Assembly: GCA_003249955.1 (NCBI GenBank)
Contig: QKHS01000094.1
Coordinates: 30,877 to 94,876 of the forward strand
DNA length: 64,000 nucleotides
Direction: 5' to 3'
From: Bacteroidales bacterium
GTDB taxonomy: Bacteria > Bacteroidota > Bacteroidia > Bacteroidales > ML635J-15
Both the position numbers and the translations under genes were made by a program. Within the stretch, counting starts at the first letter, position 1. Each line of letters opens with the position of its first letter. Shown piece after piece: positions 1-8,574 of the stretch. The notes beneath the pieces are model-generated. The model saw only the letters and a list, made by a program, of their open reading frames with translations. It was not told the DNA's origin and did no database searches.

Positions 1-2786
1 TAAGATCTTATGTGTACAACGATATCTCTTTTAGCAATGCAAGCTACAACTTCTACAAAATTGTTAACCAAAGAACCGATAACAAAAATTTATATTTTCT
101 GAATAACTCCCTTCTAGGGGCAGCTACCATAAATGGAGCATATAATATGTCAAGTGAATATAATTTTTTAATCGGAGCATATAACAACTCTTCAGGAGGG
201 GTTCCTCCTCTTTCAGGTTCTACTTATGGCTATTTAAATGGCTCTATTGCAGAATTAATATTTATTGATTCGTTGGTAACAGATTCTGATTACAATTTAA
301 TTTGTAATTATTTAAGGGACAAATATTCTCAAAGCGTTAACCTCAGCTACGACATCCGCGTGCCTTACGGCTTCTGCGACACGGCAATTACCACGGCATA
401 TAAACCATGGTTTACAGAATATGAGTGGAGTACCGGAGAGACAGATTCTGTAATTCATGTTAACCGCCCGGGAATTTACACTGTTACTGTTACAGATATT
501 TTTGGATTTACCAGTAGTGACGATATAAGAGTATTTTATCCCGAAGTAAACGATTTTTCCGACACAATTGTCTGCTACGGAGCATCTGTGGTATGGGATA
601 CAGAGCTTGAAGGAGATTACGGTTATGAATGGTATGGCAGTAGCGAATTGACGCGAGCAATTACAATTACAGATGAAGGACATTATGCTGCAATTTTAAC
701 AGATACTCTGGGCTGCAAATATTATAGCGACACAATAAGTTTCAGCTTTGACAATTATGAATTTACTGCTTCTGTCGGACCAGCAGATACTGCTCTTTGC
801 TCCGGCAACAGGCTTATGCTCATTACAAACGCCGGAGAAACTGTTTCATACAATTGGAGTATCGGTAGCACAAATCCCGAAATTGTATTAACTGAAAGCG
901 GGACTTATTATGTTACTGTAAATAACTGGCGTGGTTGCGAAGCTACCGATAATATCAATGTTACAATAACAGGCCAGGTTCCTTTCCCTGCTTTCAGCAG
1001 TCTGGGACATTGTGCCCGGAATGCTGTTTCATTTACAGACGAATCTACCACCCCGGACGGAATTATTAACAACTGGACATGGCGGATAAACGGAAATATT
1101 GTTTCTACCCAGCAAAATCCGGAATATACTTTTACCGAACCGGGAACATACAATGTAAATCTTTCGATAGTTACAGATAATGACTGCGGTGATTTTGTTA
1201 CTATTCCTGTAATTATTTATCCCTTACCGATCGTTTCTTTTGAACCTGAATATTTCTGTCAAAATGCTGAGACAGAGTTCATTTCGACTTCGACTGTTAG
1301 CGAAAGCTCTGTTATTTACAACCTATGGAATTTTGATTCTTATGCCATTTCAGGAACTCCTGTAAATTATAGCTTTACAAATGAAGGATATCACAACATA
1401 AAACTTATTTCTTCCAGCGAAATGTCGTGTACCGATTCATTAACAAGAGAAGTTTTTGTCAGACCCGCTGAACAACCTGTTTATACCGCCGGCAATACTT
1501 GTCTCGGGGAAGACGTTTATTTTATTAATACTACTCCGTATAATCCGGTAAATCCGGGTGAAAGCTGGAGCTGGGATTTTGGTGACGGAGGCTCTTCCTC
1601 TCTGTCAAATCCGCAACACGCTTACTCTGGTGCAGGAACCTTCAATACCGTGCTTAACATTCAGTATTCCAACAAATGCATTGTAAGCACAAGCCTGCCA
1701 GTAGAAGTTTATTTCAATCCCGAAGCAACACTTTACCAGGTTGATGCATGCGAAGGTGTTGTTTTCAGTCCGGAATCGGATGTTTCCACTTTATCCGGCA
1801 ATATAATTTCTTATTCATGGAATATAGAAACCGAAACACCTCTGACATCTGTTCTGCAAAACCCCGGATTTATTATTGCCGATACAGGTTCTTACAATAT
1901 GAGTTTAAGCGTGTTAACCGATTTTGGTTGCCGAACAACTCAAACCAATACCGTAAATATACATGAAAGTCCGCTTGCAGAATTTTCTGCTTCCAGAACA
2001 TGGGGCTCGGTACCATTATGGATAGACTTTACAAATACGGGTGAAAATGCCGAAACCTATTTCTGGGACTTTGGGGATGACGAAATAAGTACAGAAGAAA
2101 ATCCATATCATATTTTTGCCGATTCCGGAACTTACAACGTCAGATTAATAAGCACTTCTGCTTTTGGTTGCCGTGACAGTGCCGAAATGAAAATAAAATC
2201 AATTATTCCTGTTATGGATGTAATTCTTTATAATCTGCGTACGGTTATGAACGGTAATTATTTACAGACACAGGTTTACGTAATAAATAACGGAACTTTA
2301 CCGGTTAACAATCTGGAAATGGTTCTAAATCTCGGCAACGAAAAAATTTACCGTGAAGTTATAGAATATCTGGCTCCATCTCAGGTAATAGATTACCGGT
2401 TTACATTAGAAGCATATATCCCGGGAGGAAACCTGCCCGACGTTGTTTGTGTTGAGGCTGTTGCTCCGGCTTATGAGGGAAATACAGACTCTGACCTCAG
2501 CAACAACATAGTATGCAACACAGATGTGGAAAACTTAAAAGTTATGCAGCCTTATCCTAATCCGGCAACAGAACAACTAACATGTGAATTTATCGTTGCT
2601 CAGAATCAGGATATTACTATAACATTGGTAAACAACATCGGAGAAGTAGTTTATAAAAATATCCTAAGCGACAAAGAAGGTTACACAAAACTAACAATAA
2701 ACGTAAAGGATTTTGTTCAGGGTGTTTACTTTATGCAAGTAACAGACGGAACCGAAAAACAGAGCTATAAAATAGAAATACAGTAA
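1..2786 (+). CDS. PKD-domain secreted protein with type IX sorting domain, 5'-truncated by the window
   Basis: The frame is open to the left edge (codons readable from base 3), so the N-terminus, signal peptide and true start lie outside; about 927 residues remain. The first ~110 residues resemble the end of a LamG/concanavalin-like domain (GYLNGSIAELIF, then a short helix ending LRDKYSQ). Repeated Ig-like/PKD-type modules follow, the clearest carrying WDFGDGG and WDFGDDE, each ending in a G-T-Y/F-N-V strand. The last ~75 residues, from PYPNPATEQL to the C-terminus, are a type A type IX secretion sorting domain. The protein should therefore cross the outer membrane by T9SS and be anchored or released at the surface. 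The ligand is unknown; adhesin or surface-structural protein is inference. It converges on ispG. Confidence 0.85.
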   Translation, partial: RSYVYNDISFSNASYNFYKIVNQRTDNKNLYFLNNSLLGAATINGAYNMSSEYNFLIGAYNNSSGGVPPLSGSTYGYLNGSIAELIFIDSLVTDSDYNLICNYLRDKYSQSVNLSYDIRVPYGFCDTAITTAYKPWFTEYEWSTGETDSVIHVNRPGIYTVTVTDIFGFTSSDDIRVFYPEVNDFSDTIVCYGASVVWDTELEGDYGYEWYGSSELTRAITITDEGHYAAILTDTLGCKYYSDTISFSFDNYEFTASVGPADTALCSGNRLMLITNAGETVSYNWSIGSTNPEIVLTESGTYYVTVNNWRGCEATDNINVTITGQVPFPAFSSLGHCARNAVSFTDESTTPDGIINNWTWRINGNIVSTQQNPEYTFTEPGTYNVNLSIVTDNDCGDFVTIPVIIYPLPIVSFEPEYFCQNAETEFISTSTVSESSVIYNLWNFDSYAISGTPVNYSFTNEGYHNIKLISSSEMSCTDSLTREVFVRPAEQPVYTAGNTCLGEDVYFINTTPYNPVNPGESWSWDFGDGGSSSLSNPQHAYSGAGTFNTVLNIQYSNKCIVSTSLPVEVYFNPEATLYQVDACEGVVFSPESDVSTLSGNIISYSWNIETETPLTSVLQNPGFIIADTGSYNMSLSVLTDFGCRTTQTNTVNIHESPLAEFSASRTWGSVPLWIDFTNTGENAETYFWDFGDDEISTEENPYHIFADSGTYNVRLISTSAFGCRDSAEMKIKSIIPVMDVILYNLRTVMNGNYLQTQVYVINNGTLPVNNLEMVLNLGNEKIYREVIEYLAPSQVIDYRFTLEAYIPGGNLPDVVCVEAVAPAYEGNTDSDLSNNIVCNTDVENLKVMQPYPNPATEQLTCEFIVAQNQDITITLVNNIGEVVYKNILSDKEGYTKLTINVKDFVQGVYFMQVTDGTEKQSYKIEIQ

Positions 2787-2864
2787 ACTGCGGGGTTCCG
2801 GTTATTTTTCCCGGAAACGGTATAACAGTATCTCTCAATTGCTAAAGACTTCCGGATTATCAGG

Positions 2865-4691
2865 TCAGACAAGCCCTTCAATTACCCTTTTCAATTCTTT
2901 AACAGCATTTTTTTCGTCAACATTTTTAACAACGGCGACTTTACCTTTATAGATATGGACTTTACCTTTGGCAGCACCTACACATCCGTAATCAGCATCA
3001 GCCATTTCGCCGGGACCATTAACAATGCATCCCATAACAGCAATTTTCAAACCTTTTAAATGAGAGAAAGCAGCTTTAACTTCACGGGTAAGTTTTTCCA
3101 GATTATAATCAGTTCTTCCGCAACCCGGGCATGACACAAATTCAGCCTTTGAATATCTTATTCCGATAGCCTGCAATAAATCAAGCTGAACGTCAACATC
3201 ATTATGCTCTTTGTTTGGCAATGCTAACCATAGTCCGGATGCCAGGTTATCAACAAGCCCGCTTCCCGGGAAGACACCCAGTTCAGCAGTAAGTTCGTCA
3301 AAATCAACAGATTGTGCAACATATCTTACAATAAGAGGCATATCAGGATTTATCTTCTTCAATTCTTTGTAAATAAACCTCAATTCTCCAAGCGGATTTT
3401 CTGTACAAAAATTCAACACCGCGCAAAAATTAGGTTTTTCGAGCAAACTCACAGCCTGTTTCTTATGAATATCAAAAGTGCTTATGCCCATAAAATAATA
3501 ATACTCCGGGTCTATACGCGGGATATCGTTTGCATTAAACTCAAAATACGGGTAAACATTTTCAGGTTTTGACAAGCTTTTCCACTTTTTGTAATCGGTT
3601 AAAAATGGTTTCCCGGCATTAAGCCCCTCAACATCCTTAAGGTCCGGACTAAAAATAATATCCGCCTCATCATTAAGCTTTTCCGAGATAACAGCAAACT
3701 TGTTTTTTACAAACGGAATATGATTGTATTTCTCACTGCTGTGATAAGGATCGTAAGTATTTTTAGCCTGACTCACAACCTGAAACTTAAAGATTCTGTC
3801 GCTAAAGTTTCTTACAATTTTTTTTGCAAAGTAAATTTCATTTTCGGGGCTTTCGGTAAGCGAAACTCTTATAGTGTCTCCGATTCCATCACTTAGTAAT
3901 GCCCCTATTCCTACTGCCGATTTTAGTCTGCCGTCAACGTCCGCACCAGCTTCTGTTACCCCCAGATGTTGCGGGAAAAGCATGGCATTATCAAGCATTC
4001 TGGCATTTAGCAATCTGCAGGCCTGGGTCATTACTTTTGCATCACTGGCTTTCATCGAAATTACCAGATTATAAAAACTTTCTGCTGTGAAAATATCGAT
4101 AAATTCCATTGCAGCTTCGACCATACCTTCAACAGTATTGCCGTATCTGGTTAGAATTCTGTCTGATAAAGAACCGTGGTTTGATCCTACCCTTATGGCA
4201 GTACCATATTCTTTGCATATTTTAATAAGCGGAAGAATTCTTTCATGTATCTTCTCGATCTCAAGCTGATATTCCGCATCTGATAATTCTACTTTTTGAA
4301 AAGTAGCACGTTTATCTATATAGTTACCCGGATTTATCCTTACCTTTTCCACTACCCTTGCCGCTTCTTCGGCGATAACCGGATTAAAGTGGACATCGGC
4401 AATTAAAGGTTTTTTGTACCCCTGAAGATGTAGTTGTTTTTTTATATCCTTCAGACTTTCAACATCCATGATTCTGGGAGTAGCAATCCGCACAAAATCA
4501 GCACCTGCATCAAAAATTGCTTTACACTGAATAACAGATTTTTCTGTATCCATTGCCGGGACATTGGTCATACTCTGTAGTCTGACAGGATTCAAAGCTC
4601 CAAGTGAAATATCCCCGATTTTAACCTCTCTGGTTGGAATTCTCTCACAATTATGAATGTCAATGCAGTATTTATCAGGATACATTTTCAT
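2865..4691 (-). CDS. ispG: 4-hydroxy-3-methylbut-2-en-1-yl diphosphate synthase (IspG/GcpE), long form
   Basis: IspG reduces 2-C-methyl-D-erythritol 2,4-cyclodiphosphate to HMBPP in the MEP isoprenoid pathway, using a [4Fe-4S] cluster. The N-terminal TIM barrel is evident (RLQSMTNVPAMDTEK, RVGSNHGSLSDRI). The C-terminal reductase domain carries cluster ligands C521, C524 (SCPGCGRTDYN) and C555 (MGCIVNGPGE), with the conserved glutamate E562. At 608 residues it is far longer than the ~370-residue E. coli enzyme; the extra ~200 residues between barrel and reductase domain are the inserted domain known from Bacteroidota, Chlamydiae and plastids. The start is the first of two close ATGs (ATG AAA ATG). 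A TATCTTTG promoter box lies 26 bases upstream. It supplies precursors for the polyprenyl synthase encoded at 41563-42531. Confidence 0.96.
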   Translation of the reverse strand: MKMYPDKYCIDIHNCERIPTREVKIGDISLGALNPVRLQSMTNVPAMDTEKSVIQCKAIFDAGADFVRIATPRIMDVESLKDIKKQLHLQGYKKPLIADVHFNPVIAEEAARVVEKVRINPGNYIDKRATFQKVELSDAEYQLEIEKIHERILPLIKICKEYGTAIRVGSNHGSLSDRILTRYGNTVEGMVEAAMEFIDIFTAESFYNLVISMKASDAKVMTQACRLLNARMLDNAMLFPQHLGVTEAGADVDGRLKSAVGIGALLSDGIGDTIRVSLTESPENEIYFAKKIVRNFSDRIFKFQVVSQAKNTYDPYHSSEKYNHIPFVKNKFAVISEKLNDEADIIFSPDLKDVEGLNAGKPFLTDYKKWKSLSKPENVYPYFEFNANDIPRIDPEYYYFMGISTFDIHKKQAVSLLEKPNFCAVLNFCTENPLGELRFIYKELKKINPDMPLIVRYVAQSVDFDELTAELGVFPGSGLVDNLASGLWLALPNKEHNDVDVQLDLLQAIGIRYSKAEFVSCPGCGRTDYNLEKLTREVKAAFSHLKGLKIAVMGCIVNGPGEMADADYGCVGAAKGKVHIYKGKVAVVKNVDEKNAVKELKRVIEGLV

Positions 4692-4716
4692 TTTTATGTG
4701 TTATTGTTTTGTTATG

Positions 4717-4752
4717 CAAAGATAAAAAAAGATAATGCTATTAAGACACAAA
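4717..4752 (-). promoter_or_regulatory. Bacteroidota-type promoter of ispG
   Basis: On the minus strand TATCTTTG (complement of 4717-4724) matches the TAnnTTTG -7 box. A TTTG (complement of 4749-4752) lies 24 bases further upstream, slightly beyond usual spacing. Transcription would start near 4710, giving a leader of about 20 bases. Confidence 0.5.
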
Positions 4753-4785
4753 AAACACCATTAGTCCTCTGACCGTTTTAACAGC

Positions 4786-4835
4786 AATAAAATTAAGTAG
4801 CCACAAGGGCCCCAAGACACGAAGAAAAAGAAAAA
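4786..4835 (+). repeat. Decayed copy of the GCCACGAAA interspersed repeat
   Basis: The segment begins with ATAAAATTAAGTAGCCAC, the same left border seen in the copies at 28996-29305, and continues with CCCAAGACACGAAGAAAAAG. The right arm (TTTAGTG...GTGGC) is missing, so this looks like a degraded or half copy. It lies upstream of the better copy at 4915-4982. Confidence 0.5.
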
Positions 4836-4854
4836 ACAAATAATGGATTACAGT

Positions 4855-4909
4855 GCCTTCAACTACGCTCGGTCACCTGACTATCCGTTGACCGAGCGTA
4901 GCCGAAGGC
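4855..4909. repeat. REP-like long inverted repeat (hairpin)
   Basis: Arms at 4855-4875 and 4889-4909 are 21 bases each and complementary except for two adjacent positions (AA versus GG), around a 13-base loop. The core is CTACGCTCGGTCA / TGACCGAGCGTAG. It is more GC-rich than its surroundings and lies between the divergent ispG and 5156 genes, so it is unlikely to be a simple terminator. I recall similar CTTCGACTACGCTC-type palindromes as dispersed repeats in other Bacteroidota but cannot verify that here. Confidence 0.75.
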
Positions 4910-4914
4910 AACAA

Positions 4915-4982
4915 TTAAAATTAATTAGCCACGAAAACACGAAATCACAAAAAAAGAAAACCCCTTTAGTGTTTTGGTGGCA
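4915..4982 (+). repeat. GCCACGAAA interspersed repeat, plus orientation
   Basis: After a TTAAAATTAATTA border the left arm reads GCCACGAAAACACGAAATCAC. A variable AAAAAAAGAAAACCCC centre follows, and the right arm is TTTAGTGTTTTGGTGGC. The arms are imperfectly complementary, the left built from CACGAAAA steps and the right from TTTAGTGT/TTTGGTGG steps. The rest of the ispG-5156 gap (4983-5155) is AT-rich and I see nothing further that I can support. Confidence 0.8.
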
Positions 4983-5155
4983 TAAAAAAACTTTAGTTTT
5001 AGAGGCAAAAAATAAATAAACCCGGGACCTTGATTTCCTCGCAGCATAACAAAAAAATGGCCGTATAGCAAGTGCAATAGCAACATCTCAATTTTATGTG
5101 TTTTTATTTCAAAATCCGATTGAACATATTAGCTTTACAATATTATTTTCTGCAA

Positions 5156-5629
5156 ATGAAAGGACTGACTATATTATCAATAATATTTCTGCCGTTATTT
5201 ATCAATGCACAAATAACAGATACGGTTATTATTGATTTCTCAGGACCGGTTGTTTTTGAAAAAATCCATACTCCGGGACATAAATTAATAATAAAAGATG
5301 AAATTGCAGAAGAGGTAACAGACTATAAAGCAACAGGAATCTGGAAATTTAACAAAGTTATTGTTGCCGGGATAAAAGATTGTACTTACGGATTTGAACT
5401 TAAAGATTCAATCATTGAAAATGTATTTATCCTGGCCAATACGGAATCTGAAACAGAAGAGCTAAAGAAACTTACGAAAACAAACTGTCCTGATTTCAAT
5501 TTAAAAGAAGCTAACAAAAACATTTATAGTTTCTGTGGAACAAAAATATTTAATGGGGTCCTTTGCATGATTTGCTATAGCGAAAACAGAAAAAAAGGGA
5601 CTGCAATTCTGGAAATAAATTATGCCTGA
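5156..5629 (+). CDS. Small secreted protein of unknown function
   Basis: I do not recognise this 157-residue protein. The frame is open from 5096, but the ATG at 5156 begins a typical signal peptide (MKGLTILSIIFLPLFINAQ), so that is the chosen start. The mature part is about 138 residues, predicted mixed alpha/beta, with four cysteines (in DCTYG, TNCPD, SFCGT and LCMIC plus YS), which could form disulfides outside the cytoplasm. It has no lipobox and no sorting domain, so a periplasmic location is likely. It ends 17 bases before the VanW-family gene on the same strand, so the two are probably co-transcribed. Confidence 0.7.
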   Translation: MKGLTILSIIFLPLFINAQITDTVIIDFSGPVVFEKIHTPGHKLIIKDEIAEEVTDYKATGIWKFNKVIVAGIKDCTYGFELKDSIIENVFILANTESETEELKKLTKTNCPDFNLKEANKNIYSFCGTKIFNGVLCMICYSENRKKGTAILEINYA

Positions 5630-5646
5630 GATTATTCATTTATAAA

Positions 5647-6465
5647 ATGAGAAAGAATATCGAAAAACCGTTAACCTACAATCGCTTCCGCCGTCTGGCC
5701 GGAAAAGAATTCTATATCATGAAGCGAAAACTTAAATGGTATTTCGGAGCCACTTCCTGGGCCGGAACAAATACAGCAAATCCAACAAAATTTCCGGTAT
5801 TTTCCCATAAATCTGTTATTCTTCGTCCTTTGAAAGATGTAGAAATGTATCTGCAGGAGAACAAAAGAACAAATCTGAGTATGGCTGTAAAAAAGCTTAA
5901 TTCTGTTCTTATTAAACCCGGCGAGACCTTTTCTTTCTGGAGACTAACAGGCAGACCAACCAAAAGGAAAGGCTATCTTGAAGGATTGATTCTTAATCAG
6001 GGTAAAATAGAAAAAGGCACAGGCGGAGGATTATGTCAGTTGGGGAATTTGCTTTTCTGGATTTTTGCCCACAGCCCTCTCACAATTACCGAAAGACACA
6101 GGCATAGTTTTGATGTTTTTCCTGATGTTAACAGATCTGTACCTTTCGGTGCCGGAGCAACTCTTTCTTACAACTATATCGACCTGCAGGTTAAAAATAA
6201 TACTACAAACAGTTTCCGTATAAATTTGTGGATGGACGATATTTTTCTTAACGGGGAATTGTTGTCTGAGTTTGAAATCAAAGAAAAGTTCAGAATAGAA
6301 GAAAGAAATCACTTGTTTTCGCAGCAAGATTGGGGCGGTTACAGCAGACACAACCGGATATTTAAAATTACTACCGACGAAAACAATAACGAAACTGAAG
6401 AACTGCTTGTAGAAAATCACGCGATATTGATGTATAGTCCTTACCTTAACTGTTCAACGGAATAA
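5647..6465 (+). CDS. VanW family protein
   Basis: The 272-residue protein matches the VanW family across its centre: IKPGETFSFW, GTGGGLCQLGNLLFW, the ERHRHSFDVFPD segment and PFGAGATLSYNYIDLQ. VanW was named from vancomycin-resistance operons, but its biochemical role is unknown and most bearers are not linked to resistance. There is no signal peptide, and the N-terminal ~55 residues are rich in Arg/Lys. The start ATG is 17 bases after the upstream secreted protein. No vanHAX-like genes lie nearby, so a resistance role is not supported. It converges on the nucleotide-sugar dehydratase gene. Confidence 0.85.
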   Translation: MRKNIEKPLTYNRFRRLAGKEFYIMKRKLKWYFGATSWAGTNTANPTKFPVFSHKSVILRPLKDVEMYLQENKRTNLSMAVKKLNSVLIKPGETFSFWRLTGRPTKRKGYLEGLILNQGKIEKGTGGGLCQLGNLLFWIFAHSPLTITERHRHSFDVFPDVNRSVPFGAGATLSYNYIDLQVKNNTTNSFRINLWMDDIFLNGELLSEFEIKEKFRIEERNHLFSQQDWGGYSRHNRIFKITTDENNNETEELLVENHAILMYSPYLNCSTE

Positions 6466-6525
6466 ATAATTTATTGAAAATGACTTCCGAATAATAAATT
6501 TACCTAATCTTATAAGCAGGTAATG

Positions 6526-8481
6526 TTATTCCTTATTATCAAGAACTTCGAAAACAGAGTTTTTACTTATAAATTCAGGCACAATTTCTTTCATTTTTCT
6601 TACAATATCAAACTTATCACCTTCTTTGCCTGTAGCAATTAAATTCTCTACTTCTCTTTTTACAACAGCAGCTTCATACTGTCTTACCTGAGCAATCATA
6701 ATCTGCGAGTGATAAGTAGGAACTGTATTTTCTTTGTTCGCCAGCAGTTCTTCGTAAAGTTTTTCGCCGGGTCTTAAGCCTGTAACTTTAATCTGAATGT
6801 CTTTACCTGGTTTTAATCCTGAAAGAGAAATCATTTTTTGAGCAAGGTGAATAATTTTTACAGACTCGCCCATATCAAAAATAAATATTTCGCCTCCGTT
6901 GCCCATATTTCCGGCCTCAAGAACCAACTGACAAGCTTCGGGGATAGTCATGAAGAATCTGGTAACATCGGGATGCGTTACAGTTACCGGCCCGCCAGCT
7001 TCTATTTGCTTTCTGAAACGCGGTATTACAGAACCGTTAGATCCTAATACATTCCCAAATCTTGTAGTAATAAATTTCGTGTGCGAATTGTTACACAAAG
7101 ACTGAATATATATTTCAGCTATACGCTTGCTTGCACCCATAACATTTGTCGGGTTAACGGCCTTGTCTGTACTTACCATTACAAACTTTTTGACTTCATG
7201 CCTGAGCGAAGCGTCGGCCATAATCTTGGTACCCTTAACGTTGGTGCTTATCGCCTCTGCCGGATGGTTTTCCATCATAGGGACATGCTTATATGCTGCG
7301 GCATGATAAACATAATCCGGTTTATATTCCGAAAATACTCTTTCTACCAATTCCTCGTTTCTGATGTCGCCGATTATTATTTCGATATCGTTGAAATTAC
7401 ATTTCTCGTGAATTTCGAGTTCAATATCATAAAGCGGAGATTCAGCAATATCGAACAAAATAATCTTTTTAGGCATAAAATAAGTAAGCTGTCTTACAAT
7501 TTCGCTCCCGATTGAACCGGCAGCTCCTGTAACCAGAATTGTCTTGCTTATCAGAGTTTTGCGTATGCCTTCTTTATCCATTTTAATTTCGGCACGCTCA
7601 AGCAAGTCCTCTATTCTCACATTTTTAAGCTGATTAAGATTAAATTCCCCGTTTATCCATGCCGAAACATTTGGAATGGTTTTAATCTCTACATCTCTGC
7701 TAAGACAGGTTTCGATAACATAATTCTTTCTGGTAACAGAAACTCCTTTATCGGATATAATCATAACCGAAATTTTCTTCTCTTCCAGAATTTTCTTAAG
7801 ACTGTTAAGGTGATATACCTTAACTCCGTCTATTTTACTTCCTTTTAATTTTACGTGATGGTCAATGAACCCTACAACGCGGAATTTTGTTTTACTGCTT
7901 CTGTCAAATGCTTTTTTTGTAATTACTGCAAGCTCTCCCGATCCGTAAATAAGAACATTATCACTTTCACGTTTAGGATTATTAAACTCCATGAAAATAT
8001 TCTTAAGCAGAAGACGTGAAAATGACAAAACAAATGTTGTAATAAAAAAGTCTATTATTAAAACAGAAATAGGTATCAGATATTTATTGTTAATTTTAAG
8101 ATTCAGGAAGTTCATCAGCAATAAAACCACACTCCCTGCAAACAATACGCTTAAAATTCTGATAATGTCTTTTGTCCCGGTAAAACGAACCATTCCGGCA
8201 TAAGTCTTACCGATAAAAAACGAAATGGCTCTTATTGACAGAACGACCAGAATTACAAACGGAAGAGCATCGGTTTCTTTAGCCGGTATAGAAAAATTAA
8301 ATCTAAGATAATATGCCAGAACCAAAGACAAAAAGCTTATGCAGATGTCTATGCTGAAAACAACCCAGCGCGGAGTAATTCTTCTTAATATGTTTATGTT
8401 AAGATTCACACAACAAAAATATGAAATACTTAGCACAATACTACAGATTTGAATCAGAAAATGTATTATTTTGCAATTCAA
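6526..8481 (-). CDS. Membrane-bound NDP-sugar 4,6-dehydratase/epimerase (CapD/WbpM/FlaA1 family)
   Basis: The protein starts with about four membrane helices (residues ~38-160). A CoA-binding-like Rossmann domain follows (NVLIYGSGE, ~176-183), then a C-terminal extended SDR domain beginning VTGAAGSIGSE (~317-327). The usual Tyr-x3-Lys is Met-x3-Lys (TNVMGASK, M448/K452), as in the WbpM/FlaA1 branch that dehydrates UDP-GlcNAc-type sugars at C4/C6. It should act at the inner face of the cytoplasmic membrane in capsule, O-antigen or glycoprotein sugar synthesis. The first ATG gives 651 residues; a GTG at 8409 gives 627 and begins just before the conserved RRITPRWVVF, so the first 24 residues are doubtful. 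No other dedicated surface-sugar genes are adjacent; the nearest is the flippase at 14786. Confidence 0.9.
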   Translation of the reverse strand: MNCKIIHFLIQICSIVLSISYFCCVNLNINILRRITPRWVVFSIDICISFLSLVLAYYLRFNFSIPAKETDALPFVILVVLSIRAISFFIGKTYAGMVRFTGTKDIIRILSVLFAGSVVLLLMNFLNLKINNKYLIPISVLIIDFFITTFVLSFSRLLLKNIFMEFNNPKRESDNVLIYGSGELAVITKKAFDRSSKTKFRVVGFIDHHVKLKGSKIDGVKVYHLNSLKKILEEKKISVMIISDKGVSVTRKNYVIETCLSRDVEIKTIPNVSAWINGEFNLNQLKNVRIEDLLERAEIKMDKEGIRKTLISKTILVTGAAGSIGSEIVRQLTYFMPKKIILFDIAESPLYDIELEIHEKCNFNDIEIIIGDIRNEELVERVFSEYKPDYVYHAAAYKHVPMMENHPAEAISTNVKGTKIMADASLRHEVKKFVMVSTDKAVNPTNVMGASKRIAEIYIQSLCNNSHTKFITTRFGNVLGSNGSVIPRFRKQIEAGGPVTVTHPDVTRFFMTIPEACQLVLEAGNMGNGGEIFIFDMGESVKIIHLAQKMISLSGLKPGKDIQIKVTGLRPGEKLYEELLANKENTVPTYHSQIMIAQVRQYEAAVVKREVENLIATGKEGDKFDIVRKMKEIVPEFISKNSVFEVLDNKE

Positions 8482-8574
8482 AATGATATGCTGATTAAAA
8501 ACGGGATTTCTTTTATATAGAGTTTAACATTTTTAGGCATAATTTATGATGCAAAACAGCAAAATATAAGACTT

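Noticed and set aside
5647..6465. Vancomycin-resistance locus because of the VanW homologue
   Set aside because: No ligase, dehydrogenase, dipeptidase or VanRS genes are nearby; stand-alone VanW homologues are common.
7081..7515. 144-codon plus-strand frame opposite the sugar dehydratase gene
   Set aside because: It lies wholly within the conserved SDR domain of the opposite strand and has no recognisable protein features.
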